DNA of 64,000 nucleotides from assembly GCA_018622495.1 (NCBI GenBank), contig CP076021.1:1426501-1490500 (forward strand), written 5' to 3'. The notes below the pieces were generated by a model. That model saw nothing but the letters and a program-made list of their open reading frames with translations, ran no database searches and had not been told where the DNA came from. This stretch comes from Mycoplasmatota bacterium (GTDB lineage: Bacteria; Bacillota_I; Bacilli_A; Acholeplasmatales; Acholeplasmataceae). The translations under genes were made by a program, and so were the position numbers. Below, one piece after another: positions 20,618-30,300 of this stretch; position 1 is the first letter of the stretch; each line of letters begins with the position of its first letter.

Positions 20618-20705
20618 AAGTTCTCCCTAAGTAATCTTCATTTTAAAAATAGTATATCATGAAAATGACTGTTTAACGTGGAATTTTTACAATTAGATTA
20701 CAAAA

Positions 20706-20729
20706 AAAAGAAAGCATTTGCTTTCTTTT
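20706..20729. repeat. 24-bp hairpin direct repeat, left flank of IS copy 1
   Basis: Identical to 22354-22377. Each copy is itself a perfect inverted repeat: AAAAGAAAGC, loop ATTT, GCTTTCTTTT. It reads as an intrinsic terminator duplicated on insertion. Confidence 0.85.
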
Positions 20730-22353
20730 CAGACTGTTGAAAAAAGCCCCATTTAAAAACTCAAGGTTAATTTGAGATTAAAAAAGGGCTTTTTCTTTTG
20801 CCATTTTGATAAGAGTTTGACGATCAGAGTTGATAAATTAATGGATACGTGTTCTTTTAATGCTCTTTCAGCTAATCTTAATGCCATTTTTTTGACATTC
20901 ATGCATGAGAAAGTAAGCGATATATGATCGCTTGCTTTTTTTAAGCCCCGATAATAGGTGAATCGCCCCTGGTGTCTTTCCTTGAAATCTCCAAAACACC
21001 TTTCTATGGTCTGTTTCCTTAAGGCGTATTTCTCTTTTCCATATGCTGATTTTCTAATCTCATCAGAAAATCTAAAGTAGTCTTGGTACACGGAAATTCT
21101 AAGTGTTTTTTTCTTTTCTTTTGGACTCATACATTTGCTTTTAAATGGACATGCCTGACATATCGTCTGATCGCAGCTATACGCTTTATAGCCTTGACGG
21201 TTTGTGGTTTTATAGATGAGTGTTTCATAGTTTGGGCACGTATAACTATCTGTTTGCTCATCATATAAAAACTTATGATTGCCAAAGTCACCTTTATGAG
21301 CATTTGTACGCTTATAAGGCATTAAAGGGAGTATCTCGCTTGTCAGAGATTGCTTTGATGATCGGACCTGTTTTATAACCTGCATCTAATCCAGCAGCTT
21401 CAATAAGTCCTTCATACCTATCATTGATGCGTTCAAATACCTCTTTAAATATTTGTGAGTCATGGATGTTTGATGGTTTTAATACTTGTCCTAGAATAAA
21501 TCCATGTCTATCACACACTGCGTGTGAGTTATAGGAGAAATTATGTTCTTTTTCACCTTTATTAAGCCATCCTGAATCAGGATCTGTTTTACTTTCTTTT
21601 TTTCGTTTCTTTTCATCTTTTTGCTTTTGAGGTGGCAGCGGCTTTTTATCGTTTTCTTTGCGATCTTCATTAATCACTTCTAAAACTTCTTTTTCAAACA
21701 CACTTTTTTCTTTTTGAATCATTTTATCGACATATTTCTTTTTGTTTGCACTTGCTTTAATATGTGTGCTATCGATAAATATATAGGTTGGATCAATTAA
21801 GTTTGATGCTTCTATTTGTTTTAAAAATCCTTCAAAGACTTTCTCATAAATGTCGGTGTCATAAAATCGGTTCGTATAAGCTTTAGAATAGGTTGAATGA
21901 TCAGGTACATTTTCGTAAATGGTATACCCAAAAAATATCGATATGCGATATTGACTTTAATTTCTTCACAGGTCCTTCTCGATACTTGATATCCCAAAAG
22001 TTGATTTTAAAATTGCGATTTTAAAGAGAACGACTGGGTCATATCCTGGTCGTCCAATATCACTATAATAAGGTTTTGCTAACTCTCTGATAAATGTATA
22101 ATCCACATGTTTGATGAGTTTTCTTACTAAATGATCTTTTGGTACGATATCTTCCATCGTTGACATAATAAACTCATCTTTTGCTTGTGTCTTTTGATGA
22201 CTCATAATTCCACCGCCCTTATAATTGTATTTTATTATTTGACGATTCACTTTTATAGAGTTGTGTGATATTTTTCACAACTTTGTGGATAACTTTTTGT
22301 TCTATATTAAAAAAAGCACCTTTCACAAAGAAAAGTACTTTTTCAACAGTCTG
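20730..22353 (-). mobile_element. IS1182-like insertion sequence, copy 1
   Basis: 1624 bp bounded by inverted repeats CAGACTGTTGAAAAA and TTTTTCAACAGTCTG. One transposase gene on the minus strand. Near-identical to 58611-60232 (1622 bp); small indels account for the difference, and correcting them gives 1623 bp for both. Flanked by a 24-bp direct repeat that is a complete terminator hairpin, downstream of msrB. Confidence 0.9.
20753..22205 (-). CDS. IS1182-type transposase (copy 1), frame broken at three sites
   Basis: The start ATG at 22205 follows GGGCGGTGG; the longer frame from 22250 lacks this. Corrected length is 483 residues. Order: N-terminal 'DYTFIRELAKPYYSDIGRPGYDPVVLFKI', 'PDHSTYSKAYTNRFY', DDE-type 'YIFIDSTHIKASANK', 'NFSYNSHAVCDRHGFI', 'AGLDAGYKT', zinc-like Cys cluster 'CDQTICQACPFKSKCMSP', and 'RKQTIERCFGDFKERHQ' with the last acidic residue. 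Breaks are near 21336 (+1), 21911 (-1) and 21980 (+1). Each is at an expected CAGA; correction yields 'SSIRRTCEEIKVNIAYRYF', 'GIPFTENVPDHS' and 'AISDKQILPLMPYKR', which fit the family. Probably intact in the cell. Confidence 0.88.
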
Positions 22354-22377
22354 AAAAGAAAGCATTTGCTTTCTTTT
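22354..22377. terminator. 24-bp hairpin direct repeat, right flank of IS copy 1; msrB terminator
   Basis: Same 24 bp as 20706-20729, starting one base after the IS end. It is AAAAGAAAGC-ATTT-GCTTTCTTTT and directly follows the msrB stop, so msrB keeps a complete terminator despite the insertion. Confidence 0.8.
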
Positions 22378-22378
22378 A

Positions 22379-22813
22379 TTATGGTTTGAAAATATCTAAA
22401 TATTTTTCATATCCTTCTTTTTTTAAATCTTTTTTAGCAATAAATCTTAGTGCTGCTGAATTTATACAAAAACGATTCCCACCTAGTTCTCTAGGTCCAT
22501 CATTAAATAAATGTCCTAAGTGACTGTCAGCATCTTTACTTCTAACTTCAGTCCTTGTCATAAAATGGCTTTTATCAACAAGTGTTTCAACTGGTTCTAA
22601 TGCTTTTGCAAAACTTGGCCATCCACAACTACTGTCAAATTTATCTTTACTTGAAAACAAAGGTTCTCCTGATACAATATCAACATAAATACCATCTTCA
22701 TGATGATCCCAAAATTCATTTTGAAAAGGTCTTTCAGTACCATTTTCTTGTGTTACATGAAACTGTATTGGGTTTAACTTCTTTTTTAAATCTTTTTTAT
22801 CCATCACATTCAC
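22379..22813 (-). CDS. msrB: Peptide-methionine (R)-S-oxide reductase MsrB
   Basis: 144 residues, usual length for a single-domain MsrB. Motifs: '[18 protein letters not shown]', '[10 protein letters not shown]' , '[17 protein letters not shown]' and catalytic Cys in '[13 protein letters not shown]'. The first of the usual zinc-binding CxxC pairs is not present, so this is the non-zinc form. It repairs oxidised methionine in proteins using thioredoxin. No msrA is adjacent. Confidence 0.93.
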   Translation of the reverse strand: MNVMDKKDLKKKLNPIQFHVTQENGTERPFQNEFWDHHEDGIYVDIVSGEPLFSSKDKFDSSCGWPSFAKALEPVETLVDKSHFMTRTEVRSKDADSHLGHLFNDGPRELGGNRFCINSAALRFIAKKDLKKEGYEKYLDIFKP

Positions 22814-22854
22814 CTCAATTATAACTTAACATAAAATGAATTGTTATGCTTTTA

Positions 22855-23352
22855 TTATGCAAAACGATGAGCAAGTGAACTTGCAGCTGCTGCAGATATC
22901 GCACCAATGATGTCATCAATAAATGTATAGCATTTACCTGTCTTTTTGCCTTCTTCATCAAGTTTCTTAATAATACCGTATTTCATTTTATCAACATACC
23001 CAAAATTAGTAAATCCAATAGATCCATAAACATTAACAATAGATAGTGCCATAATTTCATCTATGCCATATAAACTATAGTCATTTAATAACATTGATTG
23101 TAGTGGTTCACTTAATAGATTTTCTTCAGCTAAACGATCAAGTTCTAAACCAGTTAGTGCAGCATGTTGTACTTCTCTTTTCATTAATACTTTTTTTACG
23201 TGTTCCAAACATAGTTCTAATGTTAACTGAGAAATATATTTTTTTTGTAAATCATAAGTAATTTCTGCAATATCCTCTAATTTAACACCACGTTCTAAAA
23301 ATCTATCAACGATGATTTGATAATGCTCACTTTTATCTATAATTTTTGCCAT
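22855..23352 (-). CDS. Phosphatidylglycerophosphatase A-like protein (YutG type)
   Basis: 165 residues. Matches the PgpA/YutG family: N-terminal 'RGVKLEDIAEITYDLQKKY', central 'HAALTGLELDRLAEENLL', 'YGIDEIMALSIVNVYGSIGFTNFGYVDK', 'KCYTFIDDIIGAISAAAASSLAHR'. Members are implicated in dephosphorylating phosphatidylglycerophosphate, though the YutG branch lacks strong membrane helices and its substrate is less certain. RBS GGAGATG precedes the start. Separate from msrB by about 40 bp on the same strand. Confidence 0.8.
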   Translation of the reverse strand: MAKIIDKSEHYQIIVDRFLERGVKLEDIAEITYDLQKKYISQLTLELCLEHVKKVLMKREVQHAALTGLELDRLAEENLLSEPLQSMLLNDYSLYGIDEIMALSIVNVYGSIGFTNFGYVDKMKYGIIKKLDEEGKKTGKCYTFIDDIIGAISAAAASSLAHRFA

Positions 23353-23473
23353 TTTTAATCATCTCCTAAAAATAGTGTATGATTATTATACATCTTTTTA
23401 TTAATTTTACAATATATGATGTATTTTTATGCATAATCTTATGTGTTATAATATGTTTGTTGGAGGATAATTT

Positions 23474-24682
23474 ATGACAAATATTAAAGTAACTTCTGAA
23501 ATTGGAAAATTAAAAACTGTATTAGTTCACAAACCTGGAGATGAACTTTTACATTTAACACCAGAATGGTTAATAGATTTGTTATTTGATGATATCCCTT
23601 GGCTTAAAAAAGCTAGAGAAGAACATCAAATATTTCAAGATATTTTAAAAGAACAAGGTGTTTTAGTCCTTGAGCTTGTCGATCTCGTCGTTGAAAGTTT
23701 ATCAACTAAAAAAATTCAAAAAGCATTCTTTGAAGAATTTCTTGATGAATCTGATGTTATTGATATAGAAACAAGAAGAAAAATATTAACATTTCTTTCT
23801 AAATTCACATTACATCAAGCAATCTCTAAAACAATGGCCGGTATTTTAAAAACTGATCTAATGGCATATAAAAAAACTCATTTAAAAGATTATATTGATG
23901 ACTACCCTTTTTATACAGATCCAATGCCAAATCTATATTTCACGAGAGACCCTTTTACTATCATTGACAATTCAATGAGTATCCATGCAATGTTTAAAGG
24001 TGCAAGAAAACGAGAAACGCTTTATGCAAAATATATTTATACTTATCATCCAAGTTTTAAGCATTTAAATCAAGTTTATGAAAGAACCGCTTCTTTCTCT
24101 TTAGAAGGTGGCGACATTCTCAATCTAAATCATAAAGTTGTTTTAGTGGGCATGAGTGAAAGAACTGAACCAGATGCAGTTGAAATACTAGCAAAAAATA
24201 TTTTTGATCAAACATCTTACAAAAAAGTACTTGCTGTGTTATTGCCTAAAAAAAGAACCTACATGCATTTGGATACTATATTTACACAAGTAGATTTTGA
24301 TAAATTTGTCATTCATCCCGATTTCTTAAGTAAACTCAAAATATATGAAATTATAAGTGATGAAACAAAAAAAAGTCGTATAAGTATCAAAGAGACTTAC
24401 ACAACTTTAAAATTAAGTTTAAAAAAACATTTACAACAAGATATTCATATGATCGCATGTGGTGGAAAAAACGCCATGTCTGCTGATCGTGAACAATGGA
24501 ATGATGGTGCCAATGTATTTGCTATCTCACCAGGTGTCGTCATTGCTTATGAAAGAAATGATTTAACAAATAAAAAACTTGAGCAAAATGGTATTAAAGT
24601 CATTCGAATACCATCAAGTGAATTATCAAGAGGTCGCGGTGGACCTAGATGTATGACGATGCCCCTTTTAAGAGATATATAA
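23474..24682 (+). CDS. arcA: Arginine deiminase
   Basis: 402 residues, full length. Guanidino-group enzyme motifs: 'GKLKTVLVHKPGDEL', 'PNLYFTRDPF' (substrate Asp), 'SLEGGDIL', 'RTYMHLDTIFT' (catalytic His and Asp), and nucleophile Cys in 'SRGRGGPRCMTMPL'. It converts arginine to citrulline and ammonia, the first step of the arginine dihydrolase route for ATP and pH defence. No arcB, arcC or arcD is next to it, which is unusual for a fermentative operon. RBS TTGGAGGA is 8 bases before the ATG. Confidence 0.94.
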   Translation: MTNIKVTSEIGKLKTVLVHKPGDELLHLTPEWLIDLLFDDIPWLKKAREEHQIFQDILKEQGVLVLELVDLVVESLSTKKIQKAFFEEFLDESDVIDIETRRKILTFLSKFTLHQAISKTMAGILKTDLMAYKKTHLKDYIDDYPFYTDPMPNLYFTRDPFTIIDNSMSIHAMFKGARKRETLYAKYIYTYHPSFKHLNQVYERTASFSLEGGDILNLNHKVVLVGMSERTEPDAVEILAKNIFDQTSYKKVLAVLLPKKRTYMHLDTIFTQVDFDKFVIHPDFLSKLKIYEIISDETKKSRISIKETYTTLKLSLKKHLQQDIHMIACGGKNAMSADREQWNDGANVFAISPGVVIAYERNDLTNKKLEQNGIKVIRIPSSELSRGRGGPRCMTMPLLRDI

Positions 24683-24688
24683 ATATAA

Positions 24689-24766
24689 AAAGAGCTCCCG
24701 CGCCTTGGGGGGGAATGAGGCGCGGGAGCGAAGGAAAGTTGCTGTTCAAAAAAGTTAACTAGCAAC
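24689..24766. other. GC-rich perfect hairpin plus second hairpin in the arcA to P-ATPase gap
   Basis: 12-bp perfect stem GCTCCCGCGCCT (24694-24705) with AGGCGCGGGAGC (24718-24729), loop with seven consecutive G. A second hairpin GTTGCT (24738-24743) with AGCAAC (24761-24766) follows. There is an A-run before the first stem but no T-run after it, so it is not a standard terminator. The base composition is far above that of the surroundings. The remaining 24767-24975 holds AT-rich sequence and the RBS of the next gene; I see nothing else in it. Confidence 0.6.
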
Positions 24767-24975
24767 ATAATGTATTATACAACAGCGAAACCCTATAGTC
24801 AATTTATTTCACCGTCCTTTAAGGTTATTTTTAGGAAAAAAACTTTTTTATATAATTAATTAGTCTATATTTAATATAAACGTTTAAAAATGAAATTTTT
24901 ACTAGGTTTTTACTTAAAAATTTAACTTAAAAATACCACAATTACACATAAAATTATAAAACATTTGGAGGAATT

Positions 24976-27660
24976 ATGGCAAAACAACACACACATCAAC
25001 AATCAGTTGAAGCATTATCAAAAGCATTAGATTCACATATTGAAAACGGATTAAACGCTGAGAAAGTCAGCACACTTCAAGCCTCTCAAGGCTATAACGA
25101 ATTATCAGAATCAAAACAAAGACCCTGGATATTGAAATTTTTCGATCAAATTAATGATTTTATGATTTATGTTTTATTTGCTGCATCTATTATTTCATTT
25201 TTAACAGATGAAACTGCAGAAGGTTTTCTTATATTAGCAATCATATTAATTAACGCTTTTCTTGGATTATTTCAAGAAGCAAGAGCAGAAAAAGCTTTAT
25301 CATCAATAAAAGCAATGTCTTCTCCTCACACAAAAGTTATAAGAGATGGTGTTGAACAAGTCATTGATGTTAAAGAAGTATGCGTTGGTGATATTGTAAT
25401 ATTAGATGCTGGCGATTATATGCCAGCTGATGTTAGAATTATTGAAAGTTTTAATTTAAAAGTTGATGAATCAGCATTAACAGGTGAAGCAGTTCCAGTA
25501 GATAAACATGCAAAAGTGATAGAAAAAAGCGATGTTGCACTTGGTGATAGATTAAATTTAGGATACATGGGTACGGTTGTTACTTATGGTAGAGGAAAAG
25601 CTATAGTTACTGCAATTGGTATGCATACTGAATTAGGTAAAATAGCAACTATGCTTGATGAAACACAAAATGAATCAACACCACTTCAAAAGAACATGGC
25701 ACAATTAGGAAAAACACTAGCTTTTATTGCATTAGGTATTACATTCCTTATATTTTTAATTTCCATTGTAGAAGCTTATATTATTGATGGTTCAATTTCT
25801 GTTGAGGTTCTAACAGAATCTCTACTTACCTCTATTGCATTAGCGGTTGCTGCAATTCCAGAAGGGTTACCAGCAATTATTACCATTGTCTTAGCTTTAG
25901 GTATGCAAAACTTAGTTAAACAAAAAGCAATTATTAGAACATTACCTGCTGTTGAAACATTAGGCTCAACTAAAATCATTTGTTCTGATAAAACAGGAAC
26001 GTTGACACAAAACTTAATGACAGTCACTCATGTATATACATCAGCTAAAATGTTTAATGTCAATGATTACAAAAATATACCTGAAGAAGTTTCAACTTTA
26101 ATGACTTATGGTGTTTTATGTAATGATACGAAAATTAATAAAAAAGATGGTCAATATGTTAAGATTGGTGATCCAACGGAAATAGCTTTTGTTGATTTAG
26201 CGATTGCAATAAATCAAGACCCCAAGGCTATATTTGAATCACATAAAAGAATATATGAATTACCTTTTGATTCAAATCGTAAACTTATGACAACTGTCCA
26301 CGATTTTAAAGATGGTCGATATGCTGTGATAAAAGGTGCTCCTGATGTTGTATTTAAAAAATTGAAACATATTTATCATGATGAAATTAAAAATTTATCA
26401 ATATTTGAAAAAGCTAATCAAGATATGGCTAATCAAGCGCTTCGTGTATTAGCAGTTGCTTTTAAAAAGATTGAAACTAATAAACCCTTAGAAAATCTCA
26501 CAAACGATGACCTTGAAACCGACTTAACATTAGTAGGACTCGTCGGTATGATAGATCCTGCTAGAGATGAAGTTAAAGACTCAATTGCACTTTGTAAATC
26601 TGCTGGTATTAAAACTATTATGATTACTGGTGACCACATTAACACAGCAGTTGCTATTGCAAAAACACTTCATATACTTTCAGATGATGAATTAGCCATC
26701 ACAGGTCATGACCTTGATCAAATGGATGATCAAGCATTTATCGAAAAAATAGAGAAAATACGCGTGTATGCACGTGTTTCACCAGAACATAAGGTTAGAA
26801 TCGTTGAAGCTTGGAAAAATCAAAATATGGTTGTTGCAATGACTGGTGATGGTGTTAATGATGCACCTTCAATCAAAAAGGCGGATATTGGCATTGCAAT
26901 GGGTATTACAGGTACTGAAGTTGCTAAAGGTGCTGCCGATATGATCCTTACAGATGATAACTTTTCAACAATTGTTAATGCCGTTAGTGAAGGGCGTAGA
27001 ATATTTTCAAATATTAAGAAATCAATTCATTTCTTATTAAGTTGTAATATTGGTGAAATCATTACCATTTTCTTAGGTACAACATTAGGTATCCTCTTAT
27101 TTGGTGGTAGAGTTACAACATTAACTGCTGTTCAAATTCTATGGGTTAACCTCGTGACAGATTCATTAATAGCGATTGCATTAGGTTTGGAACCTAAAGA
27201 AGATGATATTATGAGTCAAAGTCCAAGAGATGCAAGTCAATCTATATTTGCAAATGGATTTGGACGTTTAATTGCGATGCAAGGTATTATGATAGGTCTT
27301 ATATCGTTTGCAGCATATTTTATTGGATGGCATAGTGCACCTGTTGGTGTAGATCCTGAAATATCAGCTGAAACATTGACATTTATTGTATTAGCATTTT
27401 CACAATTAGTTCATGGATTTAATGTTAGAAGTCAAAATCAATCAACATTTAAACTTAAGATGAATAAATATATGTTTTATGCTTTCTTTGCAAGTGCTGT
27501 CTTACAGTTACTTGTTGTATTCTTACCATTCGCAAGAAATATATTTGGTATATCACTTCCAAATATAACTCAATGGATTTATATTATCATTTTGACAAGT
27601 TTACCTCTTCTCATCGTTGAAAGTATTAAGTACTTTAAAAATAAAAAACATAACATCTAA
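24976..27660 (+). CDS. Calcium-type P-type ATPase (P2A/PMR1-like)
   Basis: 894 residues, usual length. Cation ATPase N-terminal domain (about 8-75, 'GLNAEKVSTLQASQGYNEL'), then actuator 'VDESALTGEAVPVDK', helix 4 'AIPEGLPAIITIVLALG' with the PEGL calcium-site motif, phosphorylation site 'ICSDKTGTLTQN', nucleotide site 'VIKGAPDVVFKK', 'MITGDHINTAVAIA' and hinge 'MTGDGVNDAPSIKKADIGIAMG'. C-terminal helices include 'ILWVNLVTDSLIAIALGLEP'. It should export Ca2+ (or Mn2+) with ATP. RBS GGAGG 6 bases before the ATG. Monocistronic, ends in a terminator. Confidence 0.93.
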   Translation: MAKQHTHQQSVEALSKALDSHIENGLNAEKVSTLQASQGYNELSESKQRPWILKFFDQINDFMIYVLFAASIISFLTDETAEGFLILAIILINAFLGLFQEARAEKALSSIKAMSSPHTKVIRDGVEQVIDVKEVCVGDIVILDAGDYMPADVRIIESFNLKVDESALTGEAVPVDKHAKVIEKSDVALGDRLNLGYMGTVVTYGRGKAIVTAIGMHTELGKIATMLDETQNESTPLQKNMAQLGKTLAFIALGITFLIFLISIVEAYIIDGSISVEVLTESLLTSIALAVAAIPEGLPAIITIVLALGMQNLVKQKAIIRTLPAVETLGSTKIICSDKTGTLTQNLMTVTHVYTSAKMFNVNDYKNIPEEVSTLMTYGVLCNDTKINKKDGQYVKIGDPTEIAFVDLAIAINQDPKAIFESHKRIYELPFDSNRKLMTTVHDFKDGRYAVIKGAPDVVFKKLKHIYHDEIKNLSIFEKANQDMANQALRVLAVAFKKIETNKPLENLTNDDLETDLTLVGLVGMIDPARDEVKDSIALCKSAGIKTIMITGDHINTAVAIAKTLHILSDDELAITGHDLDQMDDQAFIEKIEKIRVYARVSPEHKVRIVEAWKNQNMVVAMTGDGVNDAPSIKKADIGIAMGITGTEVAKGAADMILTDDNFSTIVNAVSEGRRIFSNIKKSIHFLLSCNIGEIITIFLGTTLGILLFGGRVTTLTAVQILWVNLVTDSLIAIALGLEPKEDDIMSQSPRDASQSIFANGFGRLIAMQGIMIGLISFAAYFIGWHSAPVGVDPEISAETLTFIVLAFSQLVHGFNVRSQNQSTFKLKMNKYMFYAFFASAVLQLLVVFLPFARNIFGISLPNITQWIYIIILTSLPLLIVESIKYFKNKKHNI

Positions 27661-27667
27661 ACAAAAC

Positions 27668-27700
27668 AAAAAGGACATTTCTAGGAAATGTCCTTTATTT
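27668..27700. terminator. Intrinsic terminator after the P-type ATPase
   Basis: AAAGGACATTTC (27670-27681) pairs with GAAATGTCCTTT (27685-27696), flanked by A-rich and T-rich tracts. Confidence 0.85.
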
Positions 27701-27754
27701 TTATGTACTTAAATATGACAAAATAAAAAAATAGATTTTTCGCTTTATTTGTAA

Positions 27755-28879
27755 TTATATGATTTTTAAAGCTTTCGCCATCTTTATATAGTAGTCTAAT
27801 CCAGTTTCTAGTATTTTTTCATCAAAATTAAATAAATTACTATGTAGTGGATGTACAAAACCCTTGTTTTCATTTTTAGAGCCAACGAATGCAAACATGC
27901 CAGGTATTTCTTTTAAATAAAATGCAAAGTCTTCAGCAATCATTAATGGTTCAACCACCTCATATTCATCTGGTTGATATTGATGAATTGCAGTTTCAAA
28001 TAATGAACTATCATTAATCACGGCGGGATAATAATCGACTATCTTACATGTTATATCTACATTAAACATAAGTTCAATACCTTTATTGATTTCTTCAATA
28101 CGTCTAATAATTAAATCATACACATTTTGATCATATACTCTAATTGTTCCTGATAAAGATATTTCACCTGCTATAATATTTCTTGCTTCTCCGCCATTTA
28201 TTGTTCCAATTGTAATGACACTTGGTTTTAAAGGGTTAATATTTCTACTTACAATTGATTGATATGCTTGGACTAAATGACTTTGAGCAATAATTGCATC
28301 TTGACCTAAATGAGGCATTGCGCCATGCGCTGATTTAGCATGAATAGTAACATCAAACTCTCCATTTTGTGCAGTCATAGGCCCATTTGCAAATCCCATT
28401 TTACCTTCTTCAATTCCCGGGTATAAATGAAGTCCTAAAATTTGATTAACGTGATATTTTTCTAGAACTTTTTCATCAATAATAACTCTTGCTCCACCAG
28501 GACCTTCTTCTGCAGGTTGAAAGATAAACACAATCGTTTTATTAATAGTTTCTAATGTAGAGATATATTTTGCAAACCCTAAAAGCATTGCCATATGTCC
28601 ATCATGTCCACAAGCATGCATTTTACCTTCATGTTTAGATTTAAAGTCAATATCACATTTTTCAGTAACTGGCAATGCATCCATATCAGTTCTAAAAGCG
28701 ATAGCTTCTTCAACTGTTCCTTTTTTAAACGCAACCAGTCCTGTTTTAGCAACTGTTTCTGTAATATAACCAAATGATTCTAATTGTTCTTTAACATATG
28801 CTTGTGTTAAATACAAATCAAATTCAAGTTCTCGTATTTGATGTAAATCTCTTCTATATTTTAAAAGTTGTTCATTCAT
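27755..28879 (-). CDS. dapL: N-acetyl-LL-diaminopimelate deacetylase-like M20 peptidase
   Basis: About 374 residues from ATG 28879, preferred over a GTG 9 bases upstream because AAGGTG then has proper spacing. M20 amidohydrolase motifs: 'AFRTDMDALPV', 'MHACGHDGHMAMLLG' (zinc ligands), 'QPAEEGPGGARVIID', 'SAHGAMPHLGQDAI', 'MIAEDFAFY'. As last gene in the lysine operon directly after dapH it is the acetyl-route deacetylase (B. subtilis YkuR/DapL type). Other M20 family members cleave hippurate or amino-acylated auxins, but the context decides. The aminotransferase of this route (PatA type) is not in the operon. Confidence 0.87.
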   Translation of the reverse strand: MNEQLLKYRRDLHQIRELEFDLYLTQAYVKEQLESFGYITETVAKTGLVAFKKGTVEEAIAFRTDMDALPVTEKCDIDFKSKHEGKMHACGHDGHMAMLLGFAKYISTLETINKTIVFIFQPAEEGPGGARVIIDEKVLEKYHVNQILGLHLYPGIEEGKMGFANGPMTAQNGEFDVTIHAKSAHGAMPHLGQDAIIAQSHLVQAYQSIVSRNINPLKPSVITIGTINGGEARNIIAGEISLSGTIRVYDQNVYDLIIRRIEEINKGIELMFNVDITCKIVDYYPAVINDSSLFETAIHQYQPDEYEVVEPLMIAEDFAFYLKEIPGMFAFVGSKNENKGFVHPLHSNLFNFDEKILETGLDYYIKMAKALKII

Positions 28880-28884
28880 AAACG

Positions 28885-29592
28885 TCACCTTAAATCTTCT
28901 AATATTTGCGTCTTACTTATTGTTTTATCATCTTTTTGTTTTATAACTCTTGCTGGTGATCCAGCAACGACACTATTTGCAGCTACATCTTGTGTCACAA
29001 TTGAACCTGCAGCAACTACCGCACCAGTTCCAATACGCACACCTTCAAGAATAACTGCATTGGCACCTACTAAAACATCGTCTTCAATGATTACTGGATC
29101 TTTTGATGGTGGTTCTAAAACGCCAGCAACAACTGCGCCAGCACCGATATGACAATTTTTACCAATCGTCGCTCTAGCACCTAAAACAGCATTCATATCT
29201 ATCATTGTTTTTTCACCAACGACCGCACCAATATTAATCACAGCACCCATCATAATAACCGCTTGACTTCCTATAGTGACATGTGTACGAATAATAGCAC
29301 CTGGTTCTATTCTTGCATCTATCTTAGATATATCTAATAATGGTAAAGCGGAATTTCTTCGATCTATTTCTAAATGTGTTGATGTTAAAACATCTTTATG
29401 ATCTTCAATAAATTTATTTAAAATAGTGACTTCACCAATAAGTATTCTAAAACCATCTTCCCCAAATACATCTACCTCATCAGGTATTGTAATTGATTCA
29501 AAATTTCCTTGTGCATATAATTTACCTGGTGTTTTTTTAACCGCATCTTTAATGTATTTCGCAATAGCATATGCGTCTTGTAATTGTTCCAT
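28885..29592 (-). CDS. dapH: Tetrahydrodipicolinate N-acetyltransferase
   Basis: 235 residues, standard length. The C-terminal half shows left-handed beta-helix hexapeptide repeats ('[20 protein letters not shown]', '[20 protein letters not shown]', '[20 protein letters not shown]', '[17 protein letters not shown]'). The N-terminal '[19 protein letters not shown]' matches DapH. It acetylates tetrahydrodipicolinate, so the pathway uses the acetylase branch, consistent with a deacetylase gene next. Separated from dapB by about 10 bp. Confidence 0.92.
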   Translation of the reverse strand: MEQLQDAYAIAKYIKDAVKKTPGKLYAQGNFESITIPDEVDVFGEDGFRILIGEVTILNKFIEDHKDVLTSTHLEIDRRNSALPLLDISKIDARIEPGAIIRTHVTIGSQAVIMMGAVINIGAVVGEKTMIDMNAVLGARATIGKNCHIGAGAVVAGVLEPPSKDPVIIEDDVLVGANAVILEGVRIGTGAVVAAGSIVTQDVAANSVVAGSPARVIKQKDDKTISKTQILEDLR

Positions 29593-29601
29593 AATATCTC
29601 C

Positions 29602-30300
29602 TTAAACTAAATCTTTCATATGATATAATCCAGATGTTTTATTTTCTAAGAATTTCGCTGCACGCAGTGCACCTTGCGAAAAAATTTGTTTTGATAATGC
29701 TTCATGTTTAATCGTAATCATTTCATCTTCTGATGCAAGTAATATTTCATGTTCTCCAACAATAGTACCTGCACGTACTGCATGAACGCCAATTTCATTT
29801 TTTTGTCTCTTTGTTTGATATGCATCTATGAATTTAACTTCTTCTCTATGTTGTTTAATCTCGGCCATAATTGTTTTTGCTGTTCCACTTGGAGCATCAG
29901 CTTTATAACGATGATGTTTTTCAGTGATTTCAATATCAAAATCATCTGTCATAGGTAATATTGCGTTTAATGCTTTAATTAGTACTTGAATACCATAAGC
30001 ATAATTATGACTATGAAATATTGCTATTTCACTTGATTTTTTTTGAATGTATTCAAAATCATCATCTGTCAAACCTGTTGTTGCAATCACCAATGGTGTA
30101 TTATTGTCTACTGCAAAATCAATCACTTTTTTAGTTTGACTCATATGAGAAAAATCTATAATTGCATCAAATTTCATTGTTCCTTTGTAATCTTCAATAA
30201 CATCAAAACCACCAGCAAATTCAAAGGTGTTTGATAATAAAACATCTGATTTAACCAATTGACCCATTTTACCAGATATGCCACTAATGAGAATTTTCAT
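29602..30300 (-). CDS. dapB: 4-hydroxy-tetrahydrodipicolinate reductase
   Basis: 232 residues. N-terminal dinucleotide-binding 'ILISGISGKMGQLV', 'AIIDFSH', 'VIATTGLTDDD', catalytic His pair region 'DIEITEKHHRYKADAPSGTA', and 'SLHAVRAGTIVGEHE'-like block ('IGVHAVRAGTIVGEHEI'). It overlaps the end of dapA by 17 bp, showing tight operon packing. Reduces the dapA product with NAD(P)H. Confidence 0.93.
   Translation of the reverse strand: MKILISGISGKMGQLVKSDVLLSNTFEFAGGFDVIEDYKGTMKFDAIIDFSHMSQTKKVIDFAVDNNTPLVIATTGLTDDDFEYIQKKSSEIAIFHSHNYAYGIQVLIKALNAILPMTDDFDIEITEKHHRYKADAPSGTAKTIMAEIKQHREEVKFIDAYQTKRQKNEIGVHAVRAGTIVGEHEILLASEDEMITIKHEALSKQIFSQGALRAAKFLENKTSGLYHMKDLV

Noticed and set aside
20753-22205. 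Transposase made by programmed frameshifting
   Set aside because: The breaks differ between the two copies and occur in both directions at CAGA sites, without a conserved slippery sequence.
24547-24768. Minus-strand reading frame across the arcA end and the GC-rich hairpin
   Set aside because: It has no RBS and lies mostly opposite arcA; the hairpin explains the odd composition.
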